Source: Rheum nobile (lineage: Eukaryota > Streptophyta > Magnoliopsida > Caryophyllales > Polygonaceae). Taken from it: a stretch of DNA of 64,000 bases. Within the stretch, counting starts at the first letter, position 1. Every line of letters begins with the position of its first letter. Below the pieces are notes generated by a model that worked only from the letters and a program-made list of their open reading frames with translations, searched no databases and had not been told where the DNA came from. The translations under genes were made by a program, and so were the position numbers. This document shows, one piece after another, positions 42,949 through 52,981 of this stretch. The DNA lies in assembly GCA_027886185.1 (NCBI GenBank), contig WOAB01000041.1:620001-684000 (forward strand), given 5' to 3'.

Positions 42949-43700
42949 CACATCATAGCACCACAGAATTCACAAGCACATGTAGGATCACCAATATCTC
43001 AATAATCTAAGAATAAGATAATAATGTATTAGTACGTAGTTGACATGTACATTAAAGTGAATTTTTTTATATGCTTGTACCGTTATTAATAATCGTCGAC
43101 GCAAAATGCTCTTCCTCGTACAAACCTGACAATTGTAAATGAAGTGACAAACATATTAATATATATGGCAATATATGTTTGAACATAATAAATATTACAT
43201 AATACACCTATTGTTAGATATGCTTATGAAAGTTGATCTTTGATCAGAAACTAAAATAACATCTGGTTGCTTGGCAACATCTATTTATCATTCACAGGAA
43301 ACAAATTTATTTAAATTGGAAATATCTAATACATAAGCACTATGTTGCACTAGTAAAATAAATACTTGTGTTTTGTTGTGTCGTCCTTCTTCGCTTTTCT
43401 CTACATGCATTATCACGATTGGAACGATGAACTTCATTGTGAGAGGGCAACTGAATCGTGTCGGAAATGTCTCTGAACGGTATTCTACTATTAAAATGTG
43501 ATCCATAGGGTGATTGAGTTAATCCTTATAAAAAAAGGAGAAATAGTTTAAGATATAATATATATAATTTGTCAGCAAATAAATTATAGTGTAAAATATG
43601 TAGCTTATGAAATGACCTTATACCTTGTCCATTTTGTGTAGATGATCGAACTCCATTAGTATAGGCAAAATTACCGTGTTCAGGCATCCTGAAATGTATG

Positions 43701-44551
43701 GTGTTATTAATTTACATATAAGAAAATATGTGAGAAAATATTTCTCTTCCTTTTCTTCTCAAAATGAACTAATGATATTGAACTACTTAACTTTGCATCA
43801 AATGCCTATGAAATAAACAGTAACATCTAACTTGACGAAGGTTATATATAACTTAAATTAAACTGCTGATTTGCATTGAAATGACTTAGGGGTCGTTTGG
43901 TATCAATATACTGATATCAGGTATGGGTATGAAAATTAATGACTCATATCCATACCTGGTGTTTGGTATATCAGTATATGAATATCAAATTGATATCCTT
44001 GATATCCTGATATCCCCACTTTTAGCATTTTCCATATACTCATTTTTATTAGGGTATGACTGATATCTTTCCTCATCTGCGTATTACGCCTTCTCTCCAA
44101 AACACATCTTCTTCCCTTACTCCTCTCTAAACGCCATTTCTACTCTCCAAGCAAGCTCTTCCCTCTCGTTTTGGTGAATCTGGCCGAAAATCCGAACAAG
44201 TTTGCACCCCTCACTTCTTCATTCCCAACTTTGAAGATAATTTTTTTAATTTTCAGATCTAGGTTTACTAATTAAATTATTTCAGATTTAGGGTTTGATT
44301 AATAGTTTTGATTTTGCTTACAAAATTTCAGCAACGTGTTGATTAGTCTTAGTCTTTGTTTGATTCTCGTTATTGGTTGGATTGGTGATGCTACTATCTT
44401 TCTCAAGTTGATGTTGTTGATGCTACTAGATTTTTTTCAAGCAACCCAAATGAGCTTCATGCATTCTATAGCTGCCCAAATGACGAGTGGAAGAAATTAT
44501 ATGTGGAGAGGCTCATTGCTAGACTTCGTGGGCCTTTGGGACCAACCTAAG
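43701..44551. other. Intergenic DNA, possible MITE start
   Basis: GGGGTCGTTTGGTATCA at about 43888 resembles common MITE termini and is followed by repeated (A/T)TGATATC words, but no matching far end was found. A short plus frame (44336-44550) has no recognisable domain. Confidence 0.4.
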
Positions 44552-45225
44552 TGTGATACCCCGTATTTTTGTAAGGTTATTTTGGGAATTTTGGAATTTT
44601 CCCGAGTACCCGTTGTGTACGTCAGATTTAATACAGAGAGTTTGAGACATTCTGTAATGTGCTCTGTATCTGTAATATTTTTCTCAGTGAAATAATATAC
44701 AGACAACATGCCTTGGATTTTAATATTCGTTCCCATACGATAATTTTTATCCCGGTTTAATGTCATGTTCGTTCAAAGCTGAACGGGCGGGAAAAGCTGG
44801 TCACGGCGACCGCCGTATAGTCGCGGCGACTGCCGTCGCGGATCCAAGAACGGCGACCGCCGTACAGTCACGGCACCCGCCGTCCCAATGCTCGAGGTGG
44901 TAGCTGGCGTGCCAGGCTGCGGCGACCGCCGTAAATTACGGCGCCCGCCGTAATTGCCGTCGTCGTTGTCTGGGAGTCTTTGCCCGATGGTCGCCAGCGT
45001 GGTTCTGGTGAGCGCCGAACCAGCTGTCGTAGGCCCATCTTCGTGCTCCAGATGCTTTGCCTATAAAAGGAGGTGTTGGGGAAAGGATTTGAGCCATCCC
45101 AAACACCGAACCTCTGCCGAATTTTAGTGTCGTCGGAGTTGTGTTTCACCGGAGTTCGCAAGCTCTCGTCGGTGTCGTTTGGTGGTGTTTCCAACAGCCC
45201 TTTAGAAGCCTTTTGGTTGCCTTTG
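44552..45225 (+). repeat. Truncated chromovirus LTR, 5' part
   Basis: It starts TGTGATACCCCGTATTTTTG and follows the LTR start of the element at 52982-62190 (shared GTACGTCAGATTTAAT, CTCAGTGAAATAATATACAG and ATCCCGGTTTAA), in the plus orientation. The TATA box TATAAAA is at 45062-45068. Six or so GC-rich palindromic sites lie at 44803-44955. Readable similarity ends near 45225, so the rest of the LTR is lost. Confidence 0.8.
44803..44955. repeat. ACGGCGACCGCCGT palindrome cluster
   Basis: ACGGCGACCGCCGT at 44803-44816 and again at about 44849-44862; CGGCGACCGCCG at about 44922-44933; variants with altered centres (CGGCACCCGCCG, CGGCGCCCGCCG, CGGCGACTGCCG) between. They lie 110-260 bp upstream of the TATA box. 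Core GCGACCGC. Confidence 0.85.
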
Positions 45226-46956
45226 TGTTATCAATGCAACTCAATGCAACTTTGTAGAGTTTACATGTCTTTAATTTTAATTGGCAGATTCATTTGTCAA
45301 AAATTGTTCCACACATTTTGATAACACAAAATCTCGATCAATTGGCGGATTAATGGACCATTCATCAAATTGTGAAGCTTAAAAGCCACAACGATTTAAC
45401 AGTTATAATAGAATCATCAATAACATGATCAAATCATTTTAAGTACCAATGTAACAAAATCATAACCTATAGAGTAATGCACATGGAAAATTTTTGAACT
45501 TCAATGATCGAGTGGATCCACTATTAAAATTGTTAGAACTATGACAAAGCATGGTATTACAAGCTCAAATCAGTTCAAACTCCATAGTAATAACAAAAAA
45601 CAATGACAAGTTTATATTTAAGCCAGAATCCCTAAAACTCGTGTCAAAACTCTCTAAACAAGTAGTCCATGGATGTAGGAGTCACTTTGGTATTGCAAGC
45701 AACCGACTTTATCTCCTCCATCCTAAAAATCACTACATTTTTCGTCTTCTTGATCAATTTGACCTATCAAGGCTCTTCCTCCTCCTCGTAGATAAGGGTA
45801 TTCACAACCCTACATGGCATGTCTTCATCTTCATTGATTGATTTTCCTGGCTCCTCCAAAGGAATTTTATTTTCTTCCTTCAAAACCATCACAGAAGGCT
45901 TACGAGCCAGAGTAGGATCCTTCACCACTAGAAGGTTTCATACCTTCCACAAGTGTAAATGTCTAATAGATAAAAGGTTTCATACCTTATGGACAAAAAA
46001 GGCAAAATCTACATTGTTTGCCCTTACAAGACTTGAATCACATAGTTCACACAATTATTCAGCCAACAATTGAAGAACAATCCACACTACCACCCACAAC
46101 AGTCAAGACACCATAATCAACAATATAGGAAGAAGAAGCACCGGCTGAAAATAAAAACAATGGGAGTAATAATACAAAATGGTGCTGAACTAACAACTTT
46201 TTGAAGGAAGCACAAATATGACAGATTACAAATTGAAAAAGAACAAAGAAATAACAGTGATAATACAAGAACACAAAGAGACACAACAAAAGTGCACAAC
46301 TAACAACTTTGGTCAGCAAAGTTCATACGCCAAACACACAGAACGAATCAAAAACAACAATTGAAATTGTTAACTTTTACAAGGGATCAAAAACAAATTC
46401 ACGAAGTAAAAACACACAAATATATGTACTAATTATGGTTTGGACGAAGAACAAAACACATAGAACACACAAAACTAATCGATAAAACCAATTTCGTCGA
46501 GGAGGAAGAACACAAAAACCTAATCGAAACGAATCAAAGATAGGAATCAAGTGAACGAAAAAATACCTTTATCCATGACGGTATAAATGCAATAACGAAT
46601 CAAAGGGAGAAGATTGACAATGGCGAATCGAGCATAGTGTCGGCCAAGACAAAGAGCAAGAGTGTGATAGAAGGAGGGGTAAAATTGAAAAAGAAATAAA
46701 AAATTGGACTAATTGCAAGTATGCCACCGCGTAGGCTAAAAAGTGGGAGTAATTTTAGTCATTTGATGAACTAAAACCGATGGTTGTCGGCACTTCCACT
46801 TTCCACTCCAAATCTCCTCCCCATATGATCCGAAGTCTATATATACATCATATTTTTCAAGTTATCGTTCTTTTTGATAACGAGGTAAGATCGAAAAAAT
46901 ATATAAAGCGAAAACATACACCAAATTTATGAGGTACTTGGCTACACCATTAATAA
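45226..46956. other. Mostly noncoding DNA with a possible coding relic
   Basis: On the minus strand near 45950-45780 a readable stretch (KDPTLARKPSVMVLKEENK, then PLEEPGKSINEDEDMPCRVV) looks like protein but is unidentified and ends in stops both ways. The rest is A-rich with no gene. Confidence 0.35.
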
Positions 46957-47570
46957 TCTACAATATATCTACTAAACCAAAATCATTCTGTGTCATATGG
47001 CACCCCCTACTAAGTATATAATCTCCTTATGCCACATGGCACACTCATATTCATTTTGCCACATGACATTTTCTCAAATTTTCCTTTTTTTTTAAAATTC
47101 AATATAATAATTATATATAAGATCTTTATCCTATTTTCAAAATTCAATACTTTATATATTTGTTTCCAATTTTAAGTCTTAGGGAATTTTTTATGATTTG
47201 ATTGGGTATGATTTAGTATATCTTGATGTAATACTTTCCTTTATTAATTCACTTAAAAGTTATATCAGATTATTATTTGATAATTACAATAAAATTTGAA
47301 ATCAAATACTATAAGTTTTCATTTAATCTACTATATATTATATCCACTAAAACAAATTTTTTCTACTAAAACAAAACTTCCCTATTAATTGATTATTAGT
47401 ATATTTTTTATTTTATTTTATCGTACTTATCTTAATTTCATTTAAATTTTCACTAATTATATATATTTTTTATATATTTAATATTTTTAAATGTAAAATT
47501 GATATATTTTTAATAATTAAAAAATATCAATATAAAATTTATCCAAGTGTCGTGCCAGAAATAAGCTAGT
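46957..47570 (+). mobile_element. Candidate short Helitron
   Basis: It starts TCTACAATATATCTACTAAA after A and ends GTGCCAGAAATAAGCTAG before T, matching Helitron rules (5' TC, 3' CTRR, A|T insertion). The 3' hairpin is weak. It is flanked by AATTTATGAGGTACTT at about 46925 and 47597, which may instead mark an older duplication. Confidence 0.35.
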
Positions 47571-47737
47571 TGGAATCTTAATCTGGAGAGGTGTTTAATT
47601 TATGAGGTACTTTTTATAAATTTGGGACAATTATTAAACAGTTTTTCCAACTATCATAAACACGGTTTAATAGACAAAAAAATTATAATCACGGACCAAA
47701 TACATCCCAGCATAATTATTAGCGTCTCGGGTAAATT
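47571..47737. other. Short AT-rich spacer
   Basis: No feature besides the AATTTATGAGGTACTT duplicate noted above. Confidence 0.5.
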
Positions 47738-47756
47738 GCTTTTTAGCGCCCTGGGC

Positions 47757-47875
47757 AGTCCGTCACAGACGAATATGACCCGTCCGTGACAGACGAATAC
47801 CATTAGTCTGTGACGGATGAGTACGTTTCGTCCGTGACGGATGAGTACGTTTAGTCCGTCACAGACAGAGTTGCT
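47757..47875. repeat. CGTCCGTGACGGACG-type palindromes, left TIR
   Basis: Four to five variants of GTCCGT(C/G)ACGGA(C/T) spaced about 22-26 bp. The mirrored set lies at about 50153-50240 (CATCCGTCACGGATGAACAT-like units in tandem, about 24 bp apart). Confidence 0.85.
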
Positions 47876-48519
47876 TTACAAAACTGCGATACAATTTTGG
47901 AATCACCATAAATTTTGATTCTCTGGTCCAAACGCGCTGAAATGTGGAGGAGTTATAGTTGACATCTTGATCTTTAATTGGACGTTGGAATCACGCAATT
48001 TGGAGTTACGTAGAAAAAGTTATATTTCTCCAAAGACGGGATAAAAAATAGAGATCTCTTAAATGTCAAGGCGAGTACAATAGCATTTAAGTCGGATTAT
48101 AATAGCATTGCAATCATGGATCACAATATCATTACAATGTGCGAGTACAATAGCATTTAAGTCGGCTTGTGACCTCGTCTCTTTCTTGTGGAAGAAGGTT
48201 CGAACGCCATCAACTGAGAAACGAATGGATCATATAGACAAGCAGTAGAGGAATCATGTGCATGCTCCCACATTACAAATACTAGAGGCAATGGTGACGC
48301 CTCTCATAGGGCCATCTACAAAAGAATGGAGAACGTACTCAGTTGCCTAGTTCATGGGTTCAAATAATAAATATAAAATAATTAAATGATTGTTGGTTGA
48401 TCCCGTATAGGGAAAGACTCGTGTCATCTTGGACAGATATTGTTTTCACGCTTGGATTGTCCAATTTGTATTCACTGCATTTGCTAAATTTTCATTGCAT
48501 TCTGTTCTCTGCATTCTCT

Positions 48520-48655
48520 GTCCGTCACGTATGGTTTATGTCCATACGTGACAGACGAAGGTGTTTCATACGTCACGTGTGGATTCCTTCCACACGTGAC
48601 GGATGACAGTGTTTCGTCTGTCACGTATGAATTCCATCCATATGTGATGGACAAT
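48520..48655. repeat. Three consecutive hairpins before the transposase frame
   Basis: Arms GTCACGTATGG/CCATACGTGAC (about 48523-48552), GTCACGTGTGG/CCACACGTGAC (about 48574-48600) and GTCACGTATG/CATATGTGA (about 48620-48648), each with a 7-10-bp loop and joined by GACG..GTGTTTC words. They sit 20-150 bp before the readable transposase sequence. Confidence 0.85.
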
Positions 48656-48680
48656 TTATGCAGAAAACATATTGCTTGTG

Positions 48681-49861
48681 TATGATCAAACTTTAAACTC
48701 TTTTGTACTAAACTATAAGGTTGAAGGAGCACACTCTAGTTTAAAAGACTTCTTGACTATTCCACATGGTAGTCTAGACACGATATTTGGTCAATATCAT
48801 TCAAAGATGGGTAACCAAGTAAAGGACATCAAGGGGACCTGCAACGAGAGTGTACAAAACATGATGACTCTTGTGACATGAGCTGATGTCTTCAAGCGGT
48901 TGAAGTACAAAGTATCTAAGATTGCACTTGACTGCTTGACAGAGGAATACAAAAAAGGGGAAAATCCATTTTGTGACAAGATATGCAGATGCCAGATGAG
49001 GGTGAGAGATAGATTGCCGTGTGTGCATGACATCGCTAGAAATATGACGAGTTCAATCCCTATTAAGCCTTCAGTGTTGCATCCGTTTTGGAGACGATTG
49101 AGTTTGTCAGAAGTGCAAGACGAAGGTGAGGTTGAGGTGAAGCGCAGAGTCGCGAGATCTTTTATGGAACAATTTTATACGGATCATTTCCTCAATCTAT
49201 CAGTAGATGATCAAGAAAAATGTGTCTCGCGACTTTACGACATAGCTCGCCCCGAGGGGACTAGTTTGCAAAAGCCGGCTATTGTGAGGCATAAAGGACA
49301 ACCAATGAGAGCTCTAAACAAAGATACCACTAAAATACATCCTTCTTCATGGGAGTACACAGACAAAGATACGATAGGGACACCTCCCAAGAAGCAACGA
49401 GGTAGGTCACCAATGCCCACTAGCACTCCTTCACGAAACCATAAAGCTCCTACCACTCCTTTGAGGCCATCTCAGGTTAGAGCTCCCAAGAATCCAGTGG
49501 GTCAAATGTTTCCACCACCTTATATGCCTCCACAATCCTTCATTAAAGACTTTGAGTCGTATAAGCTTAACACGATCTGCATCTGCCATGTTGAGAAGGA
49601 GAGACATTTCATTTCGGTATGGTACTAATCATTTAATTATTTTATATTAATTATTTAAACTCATGAACTAGGCAACTGAGTACGTCCTCCATTCTTTTGT
49701 AGATTGTCCTATCAGAGTCGTCACCATTGCCTCCAGTATTTGTCATGTGGGAGCATGCACATGATGCCTCTGATGCTTGTCTGTATGATCCATTCGTTTC
49801 TCAGCTGATAGAATTCGGACCTTCTTGCACAAGAAAGAGACGAGGTCGCAAGCCGACTTAA
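48681..49861 (+). pseudogene. MULE transposase C-terminal half (SWIM zinc finger)
   Basis: Readable from about 48681: LNYKVEGAHSSLKDFLTIPH and GSLDTIFGQYHSKMGNQVKD match the region after the DDE domain in Mutator/FAR1-like transposases. One TGA at 48879 interrupts. Then CRCQMRVRDRLPCVHDIARN is the SWIM zinc finger (CxC...CxH). A Pro/Lys-rich tail follows to a 5' splice site at 49616/49617, with an acceptor ending at 49702. The last exon (49703-49861) reads in frame IVLSESSPLPPVFVMWEHAH and ends TRKRRGRKPT, an AT-hook-like tail. That exon lies inside the right TIR. The DDE catalytic part is deleted, so no transposase activity is expected. Confidence 0.8.
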
Positions 49862-50290
49862 ATGCTATTGTACTCGCACATTGTAATGCTATTGTGATCC
49901 ATGATTGCAATGATATTGTAAACCGACTTAAATGCTATTGTACTCGCTTTGGCGCTTAAGAGATCTCTGTTTTTTGTCCCGTCTTTGGAGAAGTATAACA
50001 TTTTTTACGTAATCCTGAATTGAGTGATTCTAACGTCAAATTAAATATCAATATGTCAACTATAACTCCTCCAAATTTCAGCGCGTTTGGACTAGGGAAT
50101 CAAAACTTATAGCGATTCCAAAATCATCTCACAGATTAAAGATCAACATGTTCATCCGTCACGGATGAACATGTTTCGTCCGTCACGGATGAACATGTTT
50201 CGTCCGTCACGGATGAACATGTTTCGTCTGTCACGGATGGACCAGAACGTTAAATAGAAATTTTATTGGAGCGCTAAATAGAAATCGTAT

Positions 50291-50839
50291 AAATATAACT
50301 CCCCTAAAAAAGAAACTTAGATATAACTATAACTAATGAGCACAAACTTTCTTAAATTCCAGGAATATCGAAGTTTCTCAAGAAATTAATTCCCATGAAA
50401 CTCTTCATGTTCGAATGGTTCGAATGTTCGATCAAGGGACCCTAGGATTTCAAATAACCGGTGATCGACCATATAAACTTTATCGAATAAGAAAATATAA
50501 AACAAGTATTATAGTAGGTTTCGACAAAAGAAAAAGAAGTGTTGACCCATTCAACACAATTGGACCGACACAATTCATGCATATATTTGAGCTATCTAAA
50601 ACGAACCAAATGAATAATCACCAATGATTATAATCCCCAGAGCAAAAGTCCAAAACAGTAATAATAATCATAAATTGTTCCAAATTAAGTTTAATATATT
50701 AATATATATAGAGAATCAGGATTCGATAAAACGGATGGTAAAACGTGAGAATAAATGAGACTCAATCATTTTGAGACAATGGAAGGCAATGATGGAACAT
50801 CCATCATAGCACATATACACCCTCTCACACTCAACCACA
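50291..50839. other. AT-rich DNA, no gene seen
   Basis: A 70-codon plus frame (50415-50627) has no recognisable domain. Confidence 0.45.
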
Positions 50840-51260
50840 CCTAGAACTGTCAAAATTTAACCCGACCCGCAAACCCGATCCAATCCGACCCGCGTTTTCT
50901 CGGTTCAGACCCGACCCGAAAAGTATTGGGTCAAAAGTGACCCGATCCGTTGGGTCAATACAAATGTGTTCATATTTTATATATTAAATATTATGATATA
51001 TTTTATTATTAAAATATTATATAATAATAATTTTTTTATTTTTTGTTTTAATTAAAATATTATTTTGATATTCATTTTATAAAACTTTGATAAGGCGCTC
51101 TCGACCCGCTGGATCGACCCGAACCCGTACCTGACCCGCAACGACCCGACCCACAATCAACCCGCAAATCTTGACACACAATCGACCCGACCCGTAATTG
51201 ACCTGACCCGGTACGCTTAAACCCGAACCCGACCCATTTGACCCGTCTAACCACACCCCA
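50840..51260. repeat. GACCCG-rich repeat, possibly hAT-derived
   Basis: Two blocks (about 50858-50960 and 51100-51245) consist of ACCCGACCCG-type words with an AT-rich centre. The design resembles hAT MITEs with subterminal repeats, but proper inverted ends or an 8-bp duplication were not found. Confidence 0.45.
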
Positions 51261-51307
51261 TGGTCAACATCTGACCATTGATCGGTCAACGGTTAGCATT
51301 GATCGTT

Positions 51308-52976
51308 GACCGATAATATAACACCCCCAAATATCACCTTGAAAGTATTACCGTCAGTGACCTCAGATTTCACATCCGAAGCCACCCAAGGCTTAACTAC
51401 TTTATACAAAACATAAAATACATTGATAATTTGAAATATCATAATCTTTATTGAAACCAAAGTCTCGGGATTACATCTGTAAATTCCAAATACAACTGAA
51501 ATACAGAATATGTTTAATACAACGGAAGTCTTAAATAAATAACATAAGGGTCTTGATCACGCGATCGCACGCCTAGGATCTTCAACCTTTGATAAAACTC
51601 TTAAAAACTTCATCTGCCTTCATTGTCGGATTCTAGCCTTCACGGAACGGGAGTTTACCTGATATGCCGTATGAGACGGATGACACCAGCCAATCATGCA
51701 AGGAAAAATAACCGGTTGGTTAGTCTAATGAAAGACTATGCAAGGGTAAAACAGAAAGGTTCTAAGTAGTCGTATTAGGTTAGACTCATCGCTTCTCGAA
51801 TGAAAGCCGATGACGATAGTAAACCTTGATACTTCTACAGGAATATGCGAAACAGAAAGATCACGAGAAGACTCTGGAAGATTGAGTCTTATGGGAAACG
51901 TGTGAAGAGAAGACTCCAAAGGATTGAGTCTTATCGGAAAGTATGATAAGTGTTCGGGGACGTTATAATTTCGCACAAGCGTTTTTAAAAAGACTTGACC
52001 ATTTGGGTCCACGACCAACCTCACCGCGCAATGCGAATTCAGATTTGGAAGGAGGACTTACTTTAATCGAAGTCCGGGCGGTTTCCACGTTGTACTCCTC
52101 GCCCGAGGGTATATTAATTATGTGCATAATCGCACTTGTCTTATTTAATTCCAAAACGCACAATTACGTTATAAGCTTTTAAGATATATCATCTCAACAC
52201 GAGATATATCGGAGGGGATAAATCCCGAGTGTCGGCACCAGCTGTGTGCACCTACCCTGAGTAAGGGTACATTCATGACCAAAGAAAGTACTAGGGAAAA
52301 ATACTCTTAATACCAGTTATAAAGAAACGACTAGACCTCGCAAGGTACATAGCGTTCCTACGAATACTCGTTCTAACTAAACAGTTAAAACCACACAATA
52401 GTCCACATCAATACCATTATGGCAATAACATATATAATAGCATTGTTTCTAGCAGTATATACAACCTATTATAATATCACTTTTTATATCACATACGTTT
52501 ATCAAAACTGTTCCCAAACGAAAACAACCTTCATCCCAATTTAATTAACAATTAAAAATAATTGATAATTAATGGAAACATGGAATGATAAGCAAGAGCG
52601 AACCGCCACTTGCCTTAGTCTAGACGAACGATTGAGCGATGACGGGTTTCTGGGTCCGGAACGGGAACGGAAATTGGATTACAGATTCCTACGACAACGA
52701 CCCACGACGAAACCCTAGGTTAGATTCGACAATTAATAATATGAATCTAAGGAAAAACGAACGGAACCGAAAGAACGAGGATCTCGTCTGAGACCGGTTT
52801 GTCCAAGGCCACGATCGCGTTTGCTAAGGCAAACCGCGGTCGCGGCTTGGATTCCGCGGTCGCGGACGTTTGGACATCGTCCGCGGTCGCGGCAGTTCAT
52901 GTCCGCGGTCGCGGCAGACTGGACATCATCCGCGGTCGCGGCAGTTCATGTCCGCGGTCGCGGTATATCTTCCAAT
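51308..52976 (-). repeat. Partial LTR of the older chromovirus
   Basis: In minus orientation this is the R-U5 part of an LTR ending GGTGATATTTGGGGGTGTTA, diverged from but collinear with 52982-54650 (shared AGCGAACCGCCACTTGCCTT, AGGTACATAGCGTTCCTA and GGTATATTAAT(T/C)ATGTGCA). It is cut at a palindrome cluster (52833-52970), beyond which a few integrase codons follow. No outer duplication recognised. Confidence 0.75.
52833..52970. repeat. CCGCGGTCGCGG cluster, six copies
   Basis: Six copies of CCGCGGTCGCGG, spaced 20-30 bp, at about 52833, 52854, 52880, 52902, 52930 and 52952. They occupy the same place in the LTR as the CGGCGGTCGCCG cluster at 54590-54644 in the younger element. Confidence 0.9.
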
Positions 52977-52981
52977 GTCTG

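Larger units (their letters stand above)
41500..43690 (-). pseudogene. Helitron helicase-like N-terminal region, split by an LTR
   Basis: Pieces in order on the minus strand: MPEHGNFAYTNGVRSSTQNG (43690-43615, followed by GT), RIPFRDISDTIQLPSHNEVH and CREKRRRTTQQNT (about 43480-43375), DIGDPTCACEFCGAMM (43000-42949), then after the inserted LTR WYEERYLKSV (41769-41735), and CCKKGKVELPLLKEPPPLL with IRGYNMMCFFTSLGGKV and GRGPYVFRLHG (41712-41500). CEFCGA..WYEER and the GRGPYVFRL block are signatures of the Helitron helicase-like N-terminus. A stop follows LKSV, and the Rep (HUH) and helicase motifs are absent. Confidence 0.8.
39961..43700 (-). mobile_element. Helitron remnant with helicase and RPA-like genes
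   Basis: Minus strand: the 3' end is a hairpin CCGTGCAAGGCACG about 20 nt before CTAG|T (39961-39987). Further up come an RPA-like gene (40233-40790) and pieces of the Helitron Rep/helicase N-terminal region (41500-41769, 42949-43010, 43380-43500 and 43615-43690). The conserved Rep and PIF1 helicase catalytic parts are missing, so it is a deletion derivative. The 5' TC end was not found. A solo LTR splits the helicase at 41770-42948. Confidence 0.7.
47738..50290 (+). mobile_element. MULE with very long terminal inverted repeats
   Basis: The left arm (47738 to about 48400) and right arm (about 49640-50290) are reverse complements over roughly 650 bp: for example AGAGATCTCTTAA, GCGAGTACAATAGCATTTAA, CAATCATGGATCACAATA and GAGACGAGGTC.CAAGCCGAC. 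Outermost are GGTAAATTGCTTTTTAGCGC on the left and related sequence on the right, then CGTCCGTGACGGA palindromes. The centre carries a partial MULE transposase. No convincing 9-bp duplication was found. Confidence 0.8.

Noticed and set aside
50840..51260. A complete hAT MITE
   Set aside because: Subterminal GACCCG blocks resemble one, but no inverted ends or 8-bp duplication could be placed.
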